From contig CALXCP010000001.1 in assembly GCA_944386845.1 (NCBI GenBank), positions 30,578-94,577 of the forward strand: 64,000 nt of DNA. Reading direction: 5' to 3'. This document shows positions 7,330 to 15,848 of the stretch, one piece after another; within the stretch, counting starts at the first letter, position 1, and every line of letters starts with the position of its first letter. The notes below the pieces were generated by a model. It saw only the letters and a list, made by a program, of their open reading frames with translations, ran no database searches and was not told the origin of the DNA. The translations under genes and the position numbers were made by a program. This stretch comes from an uncultured Oscillospiraceae bacterium. Its GTDB lineage: Bacteria > Bacillota > Clostridia > Oscillospirales > Oscillospiraceae.

Positions 7330-9276
7330 GTGAGAACGCGCGCATCCAGACTGCTCTCTCTGGTCCTCTCCGTGGCCCTGTGCCTGTCGCTGGCCGTCAC
7401 CGCCGGCGCCGCCGGGGCTGACGCCGGGCAGGACGGGGCGGTCACCATCCTGTACACCAACGACGTGCACACCTACATCGACAACAACGTGGGGGAGGGC
7501 AATGAGAACGCCCTGACCTACTCCAAGGTGGCCGGCTACAAGGCCACCCTGGACAATGTCCTTCTGGTGGACGCCGGCGACGCCATCCAGGGCACCGCCT
7601 ACGGCTCCATGGACAAGGGCGCCACCATCACCAAGCTGATGAACGCCGCCGGCTATGACGCGGCCACCCTCGGCAACCACGAGTTCGACTACGACATGGA
7701 GGGCTGCCTGGCCGCCGTCGAGGCCGCCGGCTTCCCCTACGTCTCCTGCAACTTCTACCACGAGGAGAACGGCGTGCCCGGCGAGCGCGTGCTGGACAGC
7801 TACGTGGTGCTGGAGGCGGGCGGCGTGAAGGTCGCCTTCGTGGGCATCACCACCCCGGAGTCCTTCACCAAGTCCACCCCCGCCTACTTCCAGGATGACG
7901 CGGGCAACTACATCTACGGCATCGCCGGCGGCGAGGACGGCTCCGCCCTGTATGACGCCGTGCAGACCGCCATCGACGCCGCCTCTGCCGAGGCCGACTA
8001 CGTCATCGCCCTGGGCCACCTGGGCGTGGATCCGTCCTCCCGCCCCTGGACCTCCGAGGAGGTCATCGCCAACACCACCGGTCTGGACGCCTTCATCGAC
8101 GGCCACTCCCACACCACCGTGGCGATGAAGGAAGTGGCCGATGAGGCCGGCGAGACCGTGGTGCTCACCCAGACCGGCTCCTACCTGAACGCCCTGGGCC
8201 AGATGACCATCTCCGCCGACGGCGCCATCACCACCGAGCTGCTCACCGGCGACGACCTGGCCGACGTGACCCCCGACGCCGACGTCAAGGCCATCGAGGA
8301 CGCCTGGGTGGCCGAGATCGACGCCGAGCTGGGCCAGGTCATCGGCTCCACCGCCGACACCCTGGACAACTACGACGCCGACGGCAAGCGCCTGGTGCGC
8401 ACCCAGGAGACCAACACCGGCGACTTCGCCGCCGACGCCCTGTATTACCTCTTTGACGACATGGGCCTGGATGTGGACGTGGCCGTCATGAACGGCGGTG
8501 GCATCCGCAACGAGGCCATCACCGGCGACATCTCCTATCTGACCTGCAAGGAGATCCACACCTTCGGCAACGTGGCCTGCCTGCAGACCGTCACCGGCCA
8601 GCAGATCCTGGACGCCCTGGAGTGGGGCGCCAAGGACGTCACCGCCGGGCGCGACGTGGAGAACGGCGGCTTCCTCCAGGTCTCCGGCCTGAAGTACACC
8701 ATCGACACCACCATCCCCTCCACCGTCCAGCAGGACGACAAGGGCGTGTGGACCGGCGGCCCCACCGGCGAGTACCGGGTCACCGACGTGCAGGTGCTCA
8801 ACAATGAGACCGGCGCTTACGAGCCCCTGGACCTGAACGCCAGCTATAACCTGGCCGGCTACAACTACACCCTGCGGGACCTGGGCGACGGCTTCGCCAT
8901 GTTCGAGGGCGCGGTGAACGTGCTGGACTACGTCATGGAGGACTACATGGTGCTGGCCAACTACGTCCAGTCCTTCGAGGACGGCGTGGTCACCGGCTAT
9001 GCCGAGCCCCAGGGCCGCATCACCATCGTGGACAAGGCCGCCGAGACCCCTGAGGAACCCGACGAGCCCGCGGTGGACCCCGAGCCCGCCGAGCCTGAGG
9101 AGCCCGCGGAGGGCGACACCTATGTGGTGGTGGCCGGCGACTCCCTGTGGAAGATCGCCCGGGAGCAGCTGGGCAGCGGCGCCCGCTGGGGGGAGATCTA
9201 TGAGGCCAACCGGGACACCGTGTCTGACCCCAGCCTGATCTTCATCGGCCAGACCCTGATCATCCCCGCCCGCTGA
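7330..9276 (+). CDS. Secreted 5'-nucleotidase / 2',3'-cyclic phosphodiesterase with C-terminal LysM
   Basis: 648 residues. A signal peptide (LLSLVLSVALCLSLAVTAGA, about residues 9-28) precedes a calcineurin-like metallophosphatase domain. Metal ligands are readable in LYTNDVHTYI (Asp45, His47), DAGDAIQGT (Asp84), TLGNHEFDY (Asn116, His117) and GHSHT (about 258-262). The 5'-nucleotidase C-terminal domain includes NGGGIRNEA near residue 388. After a Pro/Glu-rich linker, residues about 596-648 form a LysM domain (YVVVAGDSLWKIA ... IFIGQTLIIPAR) that would hold the enzyme on peptidoglycan. It probably salvages extracellular nucleotides for phosphate and nucleosides. Start GTG 7330 follows AAAGAAAGG. 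A strong terminator follows, so it is monocistronic. Confidence 0.92.
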   Translation: MRTRASRLLSLVLSVALCLSLAVTAGAAGADAGQDGAVTILYTNDVHTYIDNNVGEGNENALTYSKVAGYKATLDNVLLVDAGDAIQGTAYGSMDKGATITKLMNAAGYDAATLGNHEFDYDMEGCLAAVEAAGFPYVSCNFYHEENGVPGERVLDSYVVLEAGGVKVAFVGITTPESFTKSTPAYFQDDAGNYIYGIAGGEDGSALYDAVQTAIDAASAEADYVIALGHLGVDPSSRPWTSEEVIANTTGLDAFIDGHSHTTVAMKEVADEAGETVVLTQTGSYLNALGQMTISADGAITTELLTGDDLADVTPDADVKAIEDAWVAEIDAELGQVIGSTADTLDNYDADGKRLVRTQETNTGDFAADALYYLFDDMGLDVDVAVMNGGGIRNEAITGDISYLTCKEIHTFGNVACLQTVTGQQILDALEWGAKDVTAGRDVENGGFLQVSGLKYTIDTTIPSTVQQDDKGVWTGGPTGEYRVTDVQVLNNETGAYEPLDLNASYNLAGYNYTLRDLGDGFAMFEGAVNVLDYVMEDYMVLANYVQSFEDGVVTGYAEPQGRITIVDKAAETPEEPDEPAVDPEPAEPEEPAEGDTYVVVAGDSLWKIAREQLGSGARWGEIYEANRDTVSDPSLIFIGQTLIIPAR

Positions 9277-9290
9277 GCGGAAAACATCGA

Positions 9291-9326
9291 AAAAGCAGAC
9301 GCCCGCAGCTCGCGGGCGTCTGCTTT
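9291..9326. terminator. Bidirectional rho-independent terminator
   Basis: A 16-bp stem (arms begin AAAAGCAGACGC and end GCGTCTGCTTTT) with an AGCT loop. It has A-run and T-run flanks, between the converging nucleotidase and exonuclease III genes. Confidence 0.9.
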
Positions 9327-9352
9327 TCTCTTTCCGGCGCGGGGACGCGGGG

Positions 9353-10108
9353 TCAAAGGTCCAGCTCCAGCGTCACCGGGCAGTGGTCGCTGCCGGTGAT
9401 GCCGGAGAGGATGTCGGCGGCGGCGATCCTGTCCCGGAGGCGCTGGGAGACCACGAAGTAGTCGATGCGCCATCCGGCGTTGTTCTCCCGGGCATGGAAG
9501 CGGTAGCTCCACCAGCTGTACGCCCCGGTCCGGTCGGGGTACAGGGCCCGGAAGGTGTCCACGAAGCCGGCCTGGAGCAGCTGGGTGAATTTCTCCCGCT
9601 CCTGGTCGGTGAAGCCGGGGTTTTCCCGGTTGGTCTTGGGGTTCTTCAGGTCGATCTCCTCATGGGCCACGTTCAGGTCGCCGCACAGCACCACCGGCTT
9701 TTTGCCGTCCAGCCCCTTGAGATAGCTGCGCAGCTCGTCCTCCCACTCCATGCGGAAGGGCAGCCGGGTGAGCCCCTGCTGGGCGTTGGGGACGTAGACG
9801 TTCACCAGGAAGAAGTCCTCGTACTCCAGAGTGATGGCCCGGCCCTCCCGGTCGAAGGGGCCGGCCCCGATGCCATAGGTCACCGACAGGGGCTCCCGCC
9901 GGGCGAAGACGGCGGTGCCCGAGTAGCCCTTCTTCTCGGCGCTGGACCAGTACTCGTGGTAGCCGGGCAGCTCCACCTCCGCCTGCCCCCGCTCCATCTT
10001 GGTCTCCTGCAGGCAGATGAAGTCGGCGTCCAGGGCAGTGACCGACTCCACGAACCCCTTTTTCAGGCAGGCCCGCAGGCCGTTGACGTTCCAGGAGACG
10101 AACCTCAC
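9353..10108 (-). CDS. xth: Exodeoxyribonuclease III (AP endonuclease)
   Basis: 251 residues of the EEP nuclease family. Visible catalytic motifs are FVSWNVNG (Asn7), LQETK (metal-binding Glu35), VVLCGDLNVAH and the terminal GSDHCPV (Asp-His pair). It cuts abasic sites in base-excision repair and degrades 3' ends. The start is GTG 10108, which overlaps the icd stop codon as GTGA, so it is translated from the icd transcript. Coupling a TCA-cycle enzyme to a repair nuclease has no obvious functional meaning. Confidence 0.95.
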   Translation of the reverse strand: MRFVSWNVNGLRACLKKGFVESVTALDADFICLQETKMERGQAEVELPGYHEYWSSAEKKGYSGTAVFARREPLSVTYGIGAGPFDREGRAITLEYEDFFLVNVYVPNAQQGLTRLPFRMEWEDELRSYLKGLDGKKPVVLCGDLNVAHEEIDLKNPKTNRENPGFTDQEREKFTQLLQAGFVDTFRALYPDRTGAYSWWSYRFHARENNAGWRIDYFVVSQRLRDRIAAADILSGITGSDHCPVTLELDL

Positions 10109-11319
10109 AGCGACGCCTCCAGCTTCTCCCGCACTGCCCGCAGGAAGTCCAGGCTGTTCACCGCCCGGGCGGGGGCGGCGCCCTCCCAGAGGCCGGCCAG
10201 GTCCTTGGTCATCACCCCGGCGCGGATGGTGTCCAGGGCGGCCCGCTCCAGCGCCCGGGCGAAGCGGGTCAGTCCGTCCAGCCCGTCCAGCTCCCCCCGC
10301 TTGGCCAGCGCCCCCGTCCAGGCGAACAGGGTGGCCACCGGGTTGGTGGAGGTCTCCTCCCCCTTCAGATACCTGTAATAGTGGCGGGTGACGGTGCCGT
10401 GGGCGGCCTCGTACTCAAAGTTGCCCTCGGGGCTCACCAGCACCGAGGTCATCATGGCCAGGGAGCCGAAGGCGGTGGACACCATGTCGCTCATCACGTC
10501 GCCGTCGTAGTTCTTGCAGGCCCAGATGAAGCCCCCCTCGGAGCGGACCACCCGGGCCACCGCGTCGTCGATGAGGGTGTAGAAGTAGGTCAGGCCCAGC
10601 TCGTCGAATCTGGTCTTATACTCGGCGTCAAAGATGTCCTGGAAGATGTCCTTGAAGGTGTGGTCGTACTGCTTGGAGATGGTGTCCTTGGCGGAGAACC
10701 ACAGGTCCTGCCGGGTGTTCAGGGCGTACTGGAAACAGGCACGGGCGAAGGAGGCGATGGAGCTGTCCTTGTTGTACATGCCCTGGAGCACGCCGGGGCA
10801 CTCGAAGTCATAGACGGTCTCCCGGAAGGTCTCCTTCCCGCTCTCATCGGTGAAGACCAGCTCGGCCTTCCCCGGGCCGGGCACCCGGTACTCGGTGGCC
10901 TTATATACGTCGCCGTAGGCGTGCCGGGCGATGGTGATGGGCTTTTTCCAGTTCTTCACCACCGGGGAGATGCCCTCCACCATGATGGGGGCGCGGAACA
11001 CGGTGCCGTCCAGAATGGCCCGGATGGTGCCGTTGGGGGACTTCCACATCCGGGAGAGCTTGTACTCCTCCACCCGCTGGGCGTTGGGGGTGATGGTGGC
11101 GCACTTGACGCCCACGCCGTACCGCTTGATGGCGTTGGCGGCGTCCACGGTGACCTGGTCTTTCGTCTCCTCCCGGTGGGGCAGGCCCAGGTCGTAGTAC
11201 TCGGTCTTCAGGTCGATGTAGGGGGCGAGCAGCTCGTCCTTGATCTGCTGCCACAGCACCCGGGTCATCTCGTCGCCGTCCAGCTCCACCAGCGGCGTGG
11301 TCATCTGGATCTTCTCCAT
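10105..11319 (-). CDS. icd: NADP-dependent isocitrate dehydrogenase (eukaryote-like type)
   Basis: 404 residues, homodimeric isocitrate dehydrogenase closer to the mitochondrial/cytosolic type than to the E. coli type. Diagnostic stretches are VELDGDEMTRV at the N-terminus, KSPNGTIRAILDGTVFR, the substrate/metal region with DDAVARVVRSEGGF, and GTVTRHYY. It oxidises isocitrate to 2-oxoglutarate and CO2 with NADP+. In an anaerobe this mainly supplies 2-oxoglutarate for glutamate. It has its own promoter (11358-11386) and is cotranscribed with xth. Confidence 0.95.
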   Translation of the reverse strand: MEKIQMTTPLVELDGDEMTRVLWQQIKDELLAPYIDLKTEYYDLGLPHREETKDQVTVDAANAIKRYGVGVKCATITPNAQRVEEYKLSRMWKSPNGTIRAILDGTVFRAPIMVEGISPVVKNWKKPITIARHAYGDVYKATEYRVPGPGKAELVFTDESGKETFRETVYDFECPGVLQGMYNKDSSIASFARACFQYALNTRQDLWFSAKDTISKQYDHTFKDIFQDIFDAEYKTRFDELGLTYFYTLIDDAVARVVRSEGGFIWACKNYDGDVMSDMVSTAFGSLAMMTSVLVSPEGNFEYEAAHGTVTRHYYRYLKGEETSTNPVATLFAWTGALAKRGELDGLDGLTRFARALERAALDTIRAGVMTKDLAGLWEGAAPARAVNSLDFLRAVREKLEASL

Positions 11320-11357
11320 GGGGATCTCCTCCGTTCGTCGGTGTTTTTCTGAGGGGC

Positions 11358-11386
11358 ATTATACCCCCGCCGGCGGAAAAACACAA
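11358..11386 (-). promoter_or_regulatory. Sigma-A promoter for icd-xth
   Basis: Minus strand TTGTGT (11386-11381), 17-bp spacer, TATAAT (11363-11358), about 40 bp upstream of the icd ATG. Confidence 0.75.
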
Positions 11387-11468
11387 GGCCGGCGGCGCCG
11401 AACGGAGAGAAAACCCCGCTTTTTGCCCCGCTGATACGGACGAAACCGCCAAAAAAGCCCGCAAACCC

Positions 11469-11497
11469 TTGACAGGCGGGCCGCCGGACCATGTAAT
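11469..11497 (+). promoter_or_regulatory. Promoter for the small membrane protein / LURP-one pair
   Basis: TTGACA (11469-11474), 17-bp spacer, TGTAAT (11492-11497). It is divergent from the icd promoter in a 233-bp intergenic region that otherwise shows nothing recognisable. Confidence 0.65.
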
Positions 11498-11552
11498 AAG
11501 GTGCAAAAATTATTTCTGCCTGTAAAAGAAAGAAGAAGGGAGTTCCTGTTTC

Positions 11553-11918
11553 ATGAAAAAGCTGTTATCTGTCGTTTCCATCCTGATGCTGATCCTGGGC
11601 CTGTTCACTCTGGTCACCGGGATCCTGGACGTGAGCCTGCTGCTGGGCAGCGGCGGCGGCGCCGTGGCTGAGGCGCTGGCCGGGCTGGCCGTGGCCGTCT
11701 TCGTGGTGGGCGGCCTGCTGGACGTCATCGGCGGCCTGCTGGGCCTGCGCGCCGCCAAGGACCCCGCCCGCTCCATGGGCGCCATCGTCTTCGGCCTGCT
11801 GGCCCTGATCGCCGCGGTGGTGTCCGCCGTGATGGCGGTCAGCGCGGCCACCATCTGCGCCTGCATCATCCCTCTGATCTACTTCGTCTGCGCCCTCGCG
11901 GTGCGCAGCCGCGGCTGA
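11553..11918 (+). CDS. Small integral membrane protein of unknown function
   Basis: 121 residues and almost wholly hydrophobic. There are three to four membrane segments: about 4-22, 34-60 (a Gly/Val/Ala-rich stretch), 72-95 and 98-116. No catalytic motif is visible. ATG 11553 follows an AGAAGGGAG Shine-Dalgarno site. The next gene begins 19 bp downstream, so the two form a small operon with the LURP-one protein. Function not recognised; a membrane partner for the LURP-one protein is only a guess. Confidence 0.75.
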   Translation: MKKLLSVVSILMLILGLFTLVTGILDVSLLLGSGGGAVAEALAGLAVAVFVVGGLLDVIGGLLGLRAAKDPARSMGAIVFGLLALIAAVVSAVMAVSAATICACIIPLIYFVCALAVRSRG

Positions 11919-11937
11919 GCAAAGGGGGATGTGAGAC

Positions 11938-12456
11938 ATGAAGCTTGCTCTGAAGCAGAAGGTCTTTTCCCTGAAGGAGGCCTTCACCGTGATGAACGAG
12001 GACGGCGACCCCATCTACCAGGTGGCCGGCAAGCTGATCTCCGTGGGCCACAAGCTCACCGTCCGGGACATGGATGACCAGGAGGTGGCCTACATCCACC
12101 AGAAGGTGCTGGCCCTGGTCCCCAAGTACTTCATCGAGATCGCCGGCGGGGACGAGGTGGAGCTCAAGGGCCACATCACCCTGCTGAAGCCCCACTACAC
12201 CCTGGAGGCCGAGGGCGGCGACTGGGAGATCCGGGGCGACTTCCTGTCCCACGAGTACGAGATGAAGCGGGGCAAGGAGGTGGTGGCCACCGTCACCCGG
12301 CAGTGGCTCTCCTGGGGCGACAGCTACCTGCTGGACGTGCCCAACGACGAGGACGCCGTCACCGCCCTGTGCGTGATGCTGGCCATCGACTGCGTCCAGG
12401 CCGACACCAACCACGCCCAGTCCGCCACCATCGCCGAGAGCACCGCCAGGAACTGA
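11938..12456 (+). CDS. LURP-one-related (Tubby-like fold) protein
   Basis: 172 residues of the LURP-one-related family, a 12-stranded beta-barrel around a central helix like Tubby and phospholipid scramblases. The usual pattern is visible: an N-terminal KQKVFSLKEAFTVMNEDG, then YQVAGKLISVGHKLTVRD, repeated short strands, and a C-terminal hydrophobic helix around ALCVMLAIDCV. The biochemical role of bacterial members is unknown; lipid or membrane association has been proposed for the fold. It follows a small membrane protein and ends before a terminator. Confidence 0.85.
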   Translation: MKLALKQKVFSLKEAFTVMNEDGDPIYQVAGKLISVGHKLTVRDMDDQEVAYIHQKVLALVPKYFIEIAGGDEVELKGHITLLKPHYTLEAEGGDWEIRGDFLSHEYEMKRGKEVVATVTRQWLSWGDSYLLDVPNDEDAVTALCVMLAIDCVQADTNHAQSATIAESTARN

Positions 12457-12480
12457 CCCCTGTTTTCCGGCACACAACGC

Positions 12481-12520
12481 GCGCCCGGGTACGGCCTTCG
12501 TATCCGGGCGCACATTTTTT
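12481..12520 (+). terminator. Rho-independent terminator
   Basis: A 13-bp stem (12481-12493 with 12499-12511) followed by a T run (12514-12520), about 25 bp after the LURP-one stop codon. Confidence 0.85.
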
Positions 12521-12543
12521 CCGCTCCCGACGGACCCGCCCCC

Positions 12544-12572
12544 TTGCCACCCGGCCCCATTTCCGCTATAAT
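12544..12572 (+). promoter_or_regulatory. Sigma-A promoter for asnA
   Basis: TTGCCA (12544-12549), 17-bp spacer, TATAAT (12567-12572). The mRNA would start about 30 nt before the asnA ATG. Confidence 0.85.
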
Positions 12573-12607
12573 GGCACAGAGCATTTTACGCAAAAGGAGT
12601 TTCACCC

Positions 12608-13621
12608 ATGGAAAAGACCGTCATCCCCCAGGGGTACGCCCCCTGTCTGAATCTGTACGACACCCAGAAGGCCATCGGCCTGCTCAAGCGGCTGTTCGCC
12701 GACACCCTCGGGGGGGCCCTGCGCCTGCGCCGGGTGTCCGCCCCCCTGTTTGTGGAGGCGTCCAGCGGCCTCAACGACGACCTGAACGGAGTGGAGCGCC
12801 CGGTCTCCTTCGACATCCCCTTCGCCGGGCGGGAGGCCCAGGTGGTCCACTCCCTGGCCAAGTGGAAGCGCATGGCCCTGTACCGCTACCAGTTCTCGGT
12901 GGGCGAGGGGCTGTACACCGACATGAACGCCATCCGCCGGGACGAGGAGCTGGACAACCTCCACTCGGTGTATGTGGACCAGTGGGACTGGGAGAAGGTC
13001 ATCGCCCCCCGGGACCGGAACGAGGCCTATCTGAAGGAAACGGTGGGCACCATCGTAAAGGCTATGGCGGACACCCAGGCCACCCTGCGCTCGGTATACC
13101 CCCAGCTCACCGCCCTGCCGGCGCTGGAGCGGGAGGTGTCCTTCGTCACCACCCAGGAGCTGGAGGACCGCTGGCCGGAGCGCTCCCCCAAGGAGCGGGA
13201 GGACGCCTGGGTCAAGGACCACCCCACCACCTTCCTGATGCAGATTGGCGGGGCCCTCAAGTCGGGCAGGCCCCACGACGGCCGGGCCCCGGACTATGAC
13301 GACTGGACCCTCAACGGGGACATCCTGCTGTGGAACCCGGTGCTGGAGCGGGCCTTCGAGGTCTCCTCCATGGGCATCCGGGTGGACCCCGCCAGCCTGG
13401 ACCGGCAGCTCACCCTTGCCGGGTGCGACAGCCGCCGGAGCCTGCCCTTCCACAAAATGCTGCTGGAGGGCAAGCTGCCCCTGACCATGGGGGGCGGCAT
13501 CGGCCAGTCCCGGCTGTGCATGCTCCTCCTGGGCAAGGCCCACATCGGCGAGGTCCAGGCCAGCATCTGGGACGAGGAGACCATCCGCGCCTGTCAGGAC
13601 GCCGGCGTCATCCTGCTGTGA
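12608..13621 (+). CDS. asnA: Aspartate-ammonia ligase (asparagine synthetase A)
   Basis: 337 residues of the class II aminoacyl-tRNA-synthetase-like AsnA family. It makes asparagine from aspartate, ammonia and ATP. Family segments include VSAPLFVEASSGLNDDLNGVE, KWKRMALYRY and YTDMNAIRRDEE. They continue with HSVYVDQWDWEK, GDILLWNPVL and the C-terminal class II motif GGGIGQSRLCMLLL. Use of ammonia rather than glutamine fits an ammonia-rich gut habitat. ATG 12608 is preceded by AAAAGGAG. It is monocistronic between its own promoter and a terminator. Confidence 0.96.
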   Translation: MEKTVIPQGYAPCLNLYDTQKAIGLLKRLFADTLGGALRLRRVSAPLFVEASSGLNDDLNGVERPVSFDIPFAGREAQVVHSLAKWKRMALYRYQFSVGEGLYTDMNAIRRDEELDNLHSVYVDQWDWEKVIAPRDRNEAYLKETVGTIVKAMADTQATLRSVYPQLTALPALEREVSFVTTQELEDRWPERSPKEREDAWVKDHPTTFLMQIGGALKSGRPHDGRAPDYDDWTLNGDILLWNPVLERAFEVSSMGIRVDPASLDRQLTLAGCDSRRSLPFHKMLLEGKLPLTMGGGIGQSRLCMLLLGKAHIGEVQASIWDEETIRACQDAGVILL

Positions 13622-13642
13622 GCCGATCTTGAACACGAAAAG

Positions 13643-13672
13643 GGACGGGCGCGCCGAAGGGCGCGCCCGTCC
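13643..13672. terminator. Hairpin terminator between converging genes
   Basis: A 13-bp perfect stem (13643-13655 with 13660-13672) around a GAAG loop, between asnA and the methyltransferase gene. No clear T run, so efficiency is uncertain. Confidence 0.65.
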
Positions 13673-13684
13673 TGCCGTTCTGGT

Positions 13685-14377
13685 TCATCTTCCGATGTCG
13701 ACGGAGAAGATCGCCATGTGCTTTTCGCTGGGGAGATAGAGGGGGAGCTCCGGGTCTCCTGTCTCCAACAGACCGTCCAGGGCACGCCCGTCCGCCCCGT
13801 GGGCGGCCAGATAGGCCTCCGCCTCCTCCCGGGAGCGCAGGGGCTGCCCAAAGTCCAGGACGGCGTCCCGGCGGGCAAAGGACAGCCCCCGGGCCCGCAG
13901 CGCCGCCTCCAGGGCGTCGGCGTCCCGGCGGAACAGGGGCGGCTCTCCCGGCCCCCGGACGTGGCTCTGGGCGCTGGTCTTGGTCACCAGCACCAGCCGC
14001 CGCCGGCACCGGGCCAGATAGCCCTCCAGTTCCTCGTCCGGCTTCCCGGCGAAGGCCATCACCACCGTGTCCCACGCCGTCTCCGGGGGCAGGTCGTGCC
14101 AGTCGGCCTCCACCGCCGTCAGCCGGTCCGTCAGCCCCCGGCGGGCGGCCTCGGCCCGGAGGTAGTCCAGGCACACCCCCGCCCGGTCCACCGCCGTCAC
14201 CCGGCAGCCCCGCCGGGCCAGCTCCAGGGCCAGATACCCGGTGCCGCAGCCCAGGTCGCACACCTGGTCCCCCGGGGCCAGGTCCGGGAGGGCCAGGTCG
14301 GCCAGCTTCCGGTCGAAGCCCGTCCAGTCCACCGCCCGCTGATACCACGCCACCCGCTCGCTCGTCCAGGGATACAT
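13685..14377 (-). CDS. Class I SAM-dependent methyltransferase
   Basis: 230 residues with a Rossmann-type methyltransferase core. Motif I is VCDLGCGTGYLALELARRG (about residues 39-57), the acidic residue after strand 2 is in VTAVDRAG, motif II is around VEADWHD, and motif IV is around WDTVVMAF. No substrate-specific domain is visible, so the target is unknown. It lies 25 bp downstream of the phospholipase D-like gene and probably shares its transcript. Confidence 0.85.
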   Translation of the reverse strand: MYPWTSERVAWYQRAVDWTGFDRKLADLALPDLAPGDQVCDLGCGTGYLALELARRGCRVTAVDRAGVCLDYLRAEAARRGLTDRLTAVEADWHDLPPETAWDTVVMAFAGKPDEELEGYLARCRRRLVLVTKTSAQSHVRGPGEPPLFRRDADALEAALRARGLSFARRDAVLDFGQPLRSREEAEAYLAAHGADGRALDGLLETGDPELPLYLPSEKHMAIFSVDIGR

Positions 14378-14402
14378 GGCTCTCTCCTCCTTTTGTACCG
14401 CT

Positions 14403-15848
14403 TCACACCAGGACGCGCACCGGCTGCAGCAGCAGTCCCAGCCCCGTCCACAGGGCCCGCTCGGTCCAGGAGGGCGGCGGGATGTCCAGCCCCCCGGGCA
14501 CCACGTCCCCGCCGGGGGCGGCCAGGCGGCAGCTGCCGTGCAGGGCGTCCATGGAGGCCAGCAGCTCCTCCGCCAGCTCCGGGCTGCGCACCGCCAGCAT
14601 CAGCTCGGTGTCCACATAGGTGCTGCGCAGGTCCAGGTTGTACGACCCCACCAGCAGCAGCTCCCCGTCCACCACCATGGACTTGCCGTGGTAGGACAGG
14701 CCGCCGGCGTACTCCAGCAGCTCCACCCCGGTGCCGATGACCTGGTCCCGGTGCCAGGTGTAGTCGCTGGATGCCACCACGTTGTCCCCGTTCTCCACCG
14801 CGTTGAGCATCACCGTCACCGGCACGCCGTCCGCCGCCCCGGTCAGGGCGTCCGCCATGGCGCCGTTGAGGACGGCGTAGGGGGTGTGGAGCACCACCGA
14901 CTCCTCCGCCTCTTCCATCAGGGCCACGAGCTGGGCGAAGAGGACCGGCTCCTTGGCGTAGATGTGGGTGGGATTGGACAGCAGGGTCACCCCCTGCGTC
15001 TCCGCCGTGCAGCCGGCGTAGTCGAAGCCGGGGGCCAGCAGCCCGGGGTGCTCCGCCGTCAGGGCGTCATACCGCTCTGACAGCAGCTCCTCCGTCTCCC
15101 GGCGCTCTCCCTCCCCCGGCGTCCCCCCGAAGGGGGCGCACCACTGGCTGTTCCACACCTGGTGGAAGTAGTCCAGCACCTGGTACAGGGAGCTCTCCCG
15201 CCCCGCCGGGCCGCCGTGGCCGCCGTTGTACACCAGCACCTCCCGGTCCAGGCTGCGGTGGTCGGCGGGGTACTCCCCGATGAAATAGTCAAAGGTGTTC
15301 CGCCCGCCCAGGATGTAGGCCAGGTCGTCCACCACGATGTACTTGTCGTGCATCCGCCCCTGGGTCGTCCAGGGAGTGAGCAGGCTGTGGAGCCCCACGG
15401 GGTTGTAGAGGCGGATCTCGATGTTGGGGTGGGCCTGAAGCGTCTCGAACAGGGCCCTTCCCCCCAGGCGGAGGAAGCCGCTGACCCCGTCCACGAGGAT
15501 GCGTACCCGCACCCCCTCCTCCGCCTTGTGCCAGAGCACCGAGAGGATGTCCCGGGTGCTCTCCCCGTCCCGCATATCGAAGGTGGCCAGCACGATGGAC
15601 TCCTCCGCCTGGCTCAGCAGTCGCAGCCGCTCCTCCCAGGCCGAGGCGTTAGTCTCCAGCAGCCGGGCCCGGTCCGGCGTCTCCCGGTCCTCCAGCAGGG
15701 CCGACACGGCCGCCGCCGTCTCCTCCTCCGGCGGCAGGGACGGCACCCGCCAGAAGGGCGCCGTCGCCCCGATCAGCAGCCAGGCCAAGCAGGCGGCCAA
15801 GGCCAGGCAGCCCCACTTCAGCCCTCTCTTCGCTCTGCTCCCCCTCAT
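14403..15848 (-). CDS. Phospholipase D-family protein (cardiolipin synthase-like)
   Basis: 481 residues. An N-terminal membrane anchor (LALAACLAWLLIGATAPFW, about 15-33) precedes two PLD domains. The HKD motifs are MHDKYIVVDD (His167, Lys169, Asp174) and YHGKSMVVDG (His near 385), followed by GGRN and GSYN. Such proteins transfer phosphatidyl groups; the usual reading is cardiolipin or related phospholipid synthesis at the membrane. The DMRDGESTRDIL segment also fits the family. Its first about 65 codons overlap the 3' end of the glycosyltransferase frame, which is unusual. Confidence 0.85.
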   Translation of the reverse strand: MRGSRAKRGLKWGCLALAACLAWLLIGATAPFWRVPSLPPEEETAAAVSALLEDRETPDRARLLETNASAWEERLRLLSQAEESIVLATFDMRDGESTRDILSVLWHKAEEGVRVRILVDGVSGFLRLGGRALFETLQAHPNIEIRLYNPVGLHSLLTPWTTQGRMHDKYIVVDDLAYILGGRNTFDYFIGEYPADHRSLDREVLVYNGGHGGPAGRESSLYQVLDYFHQVWNSQWCAPFGGTPGEGERRETEELLSERYDALTAEHPGLLAPGFDYAGCTAETQGVTLLSNPTHIYAKEPVLFAQLVALMEEAEESVVLHTPYAVLNGAMADALTGAADGVPVTVMLNAVENGDNVVASSDYTWHRDQVIGTGVELLEYAGGLSYHGKSMVVDGELLLVGSYNLDLRSTYVDTELMLAVRSPELAEELLASMDALHGSCRLAAPGGDVVPGGLDIPPPSWTERALWTGLGLLLQPVRVLV

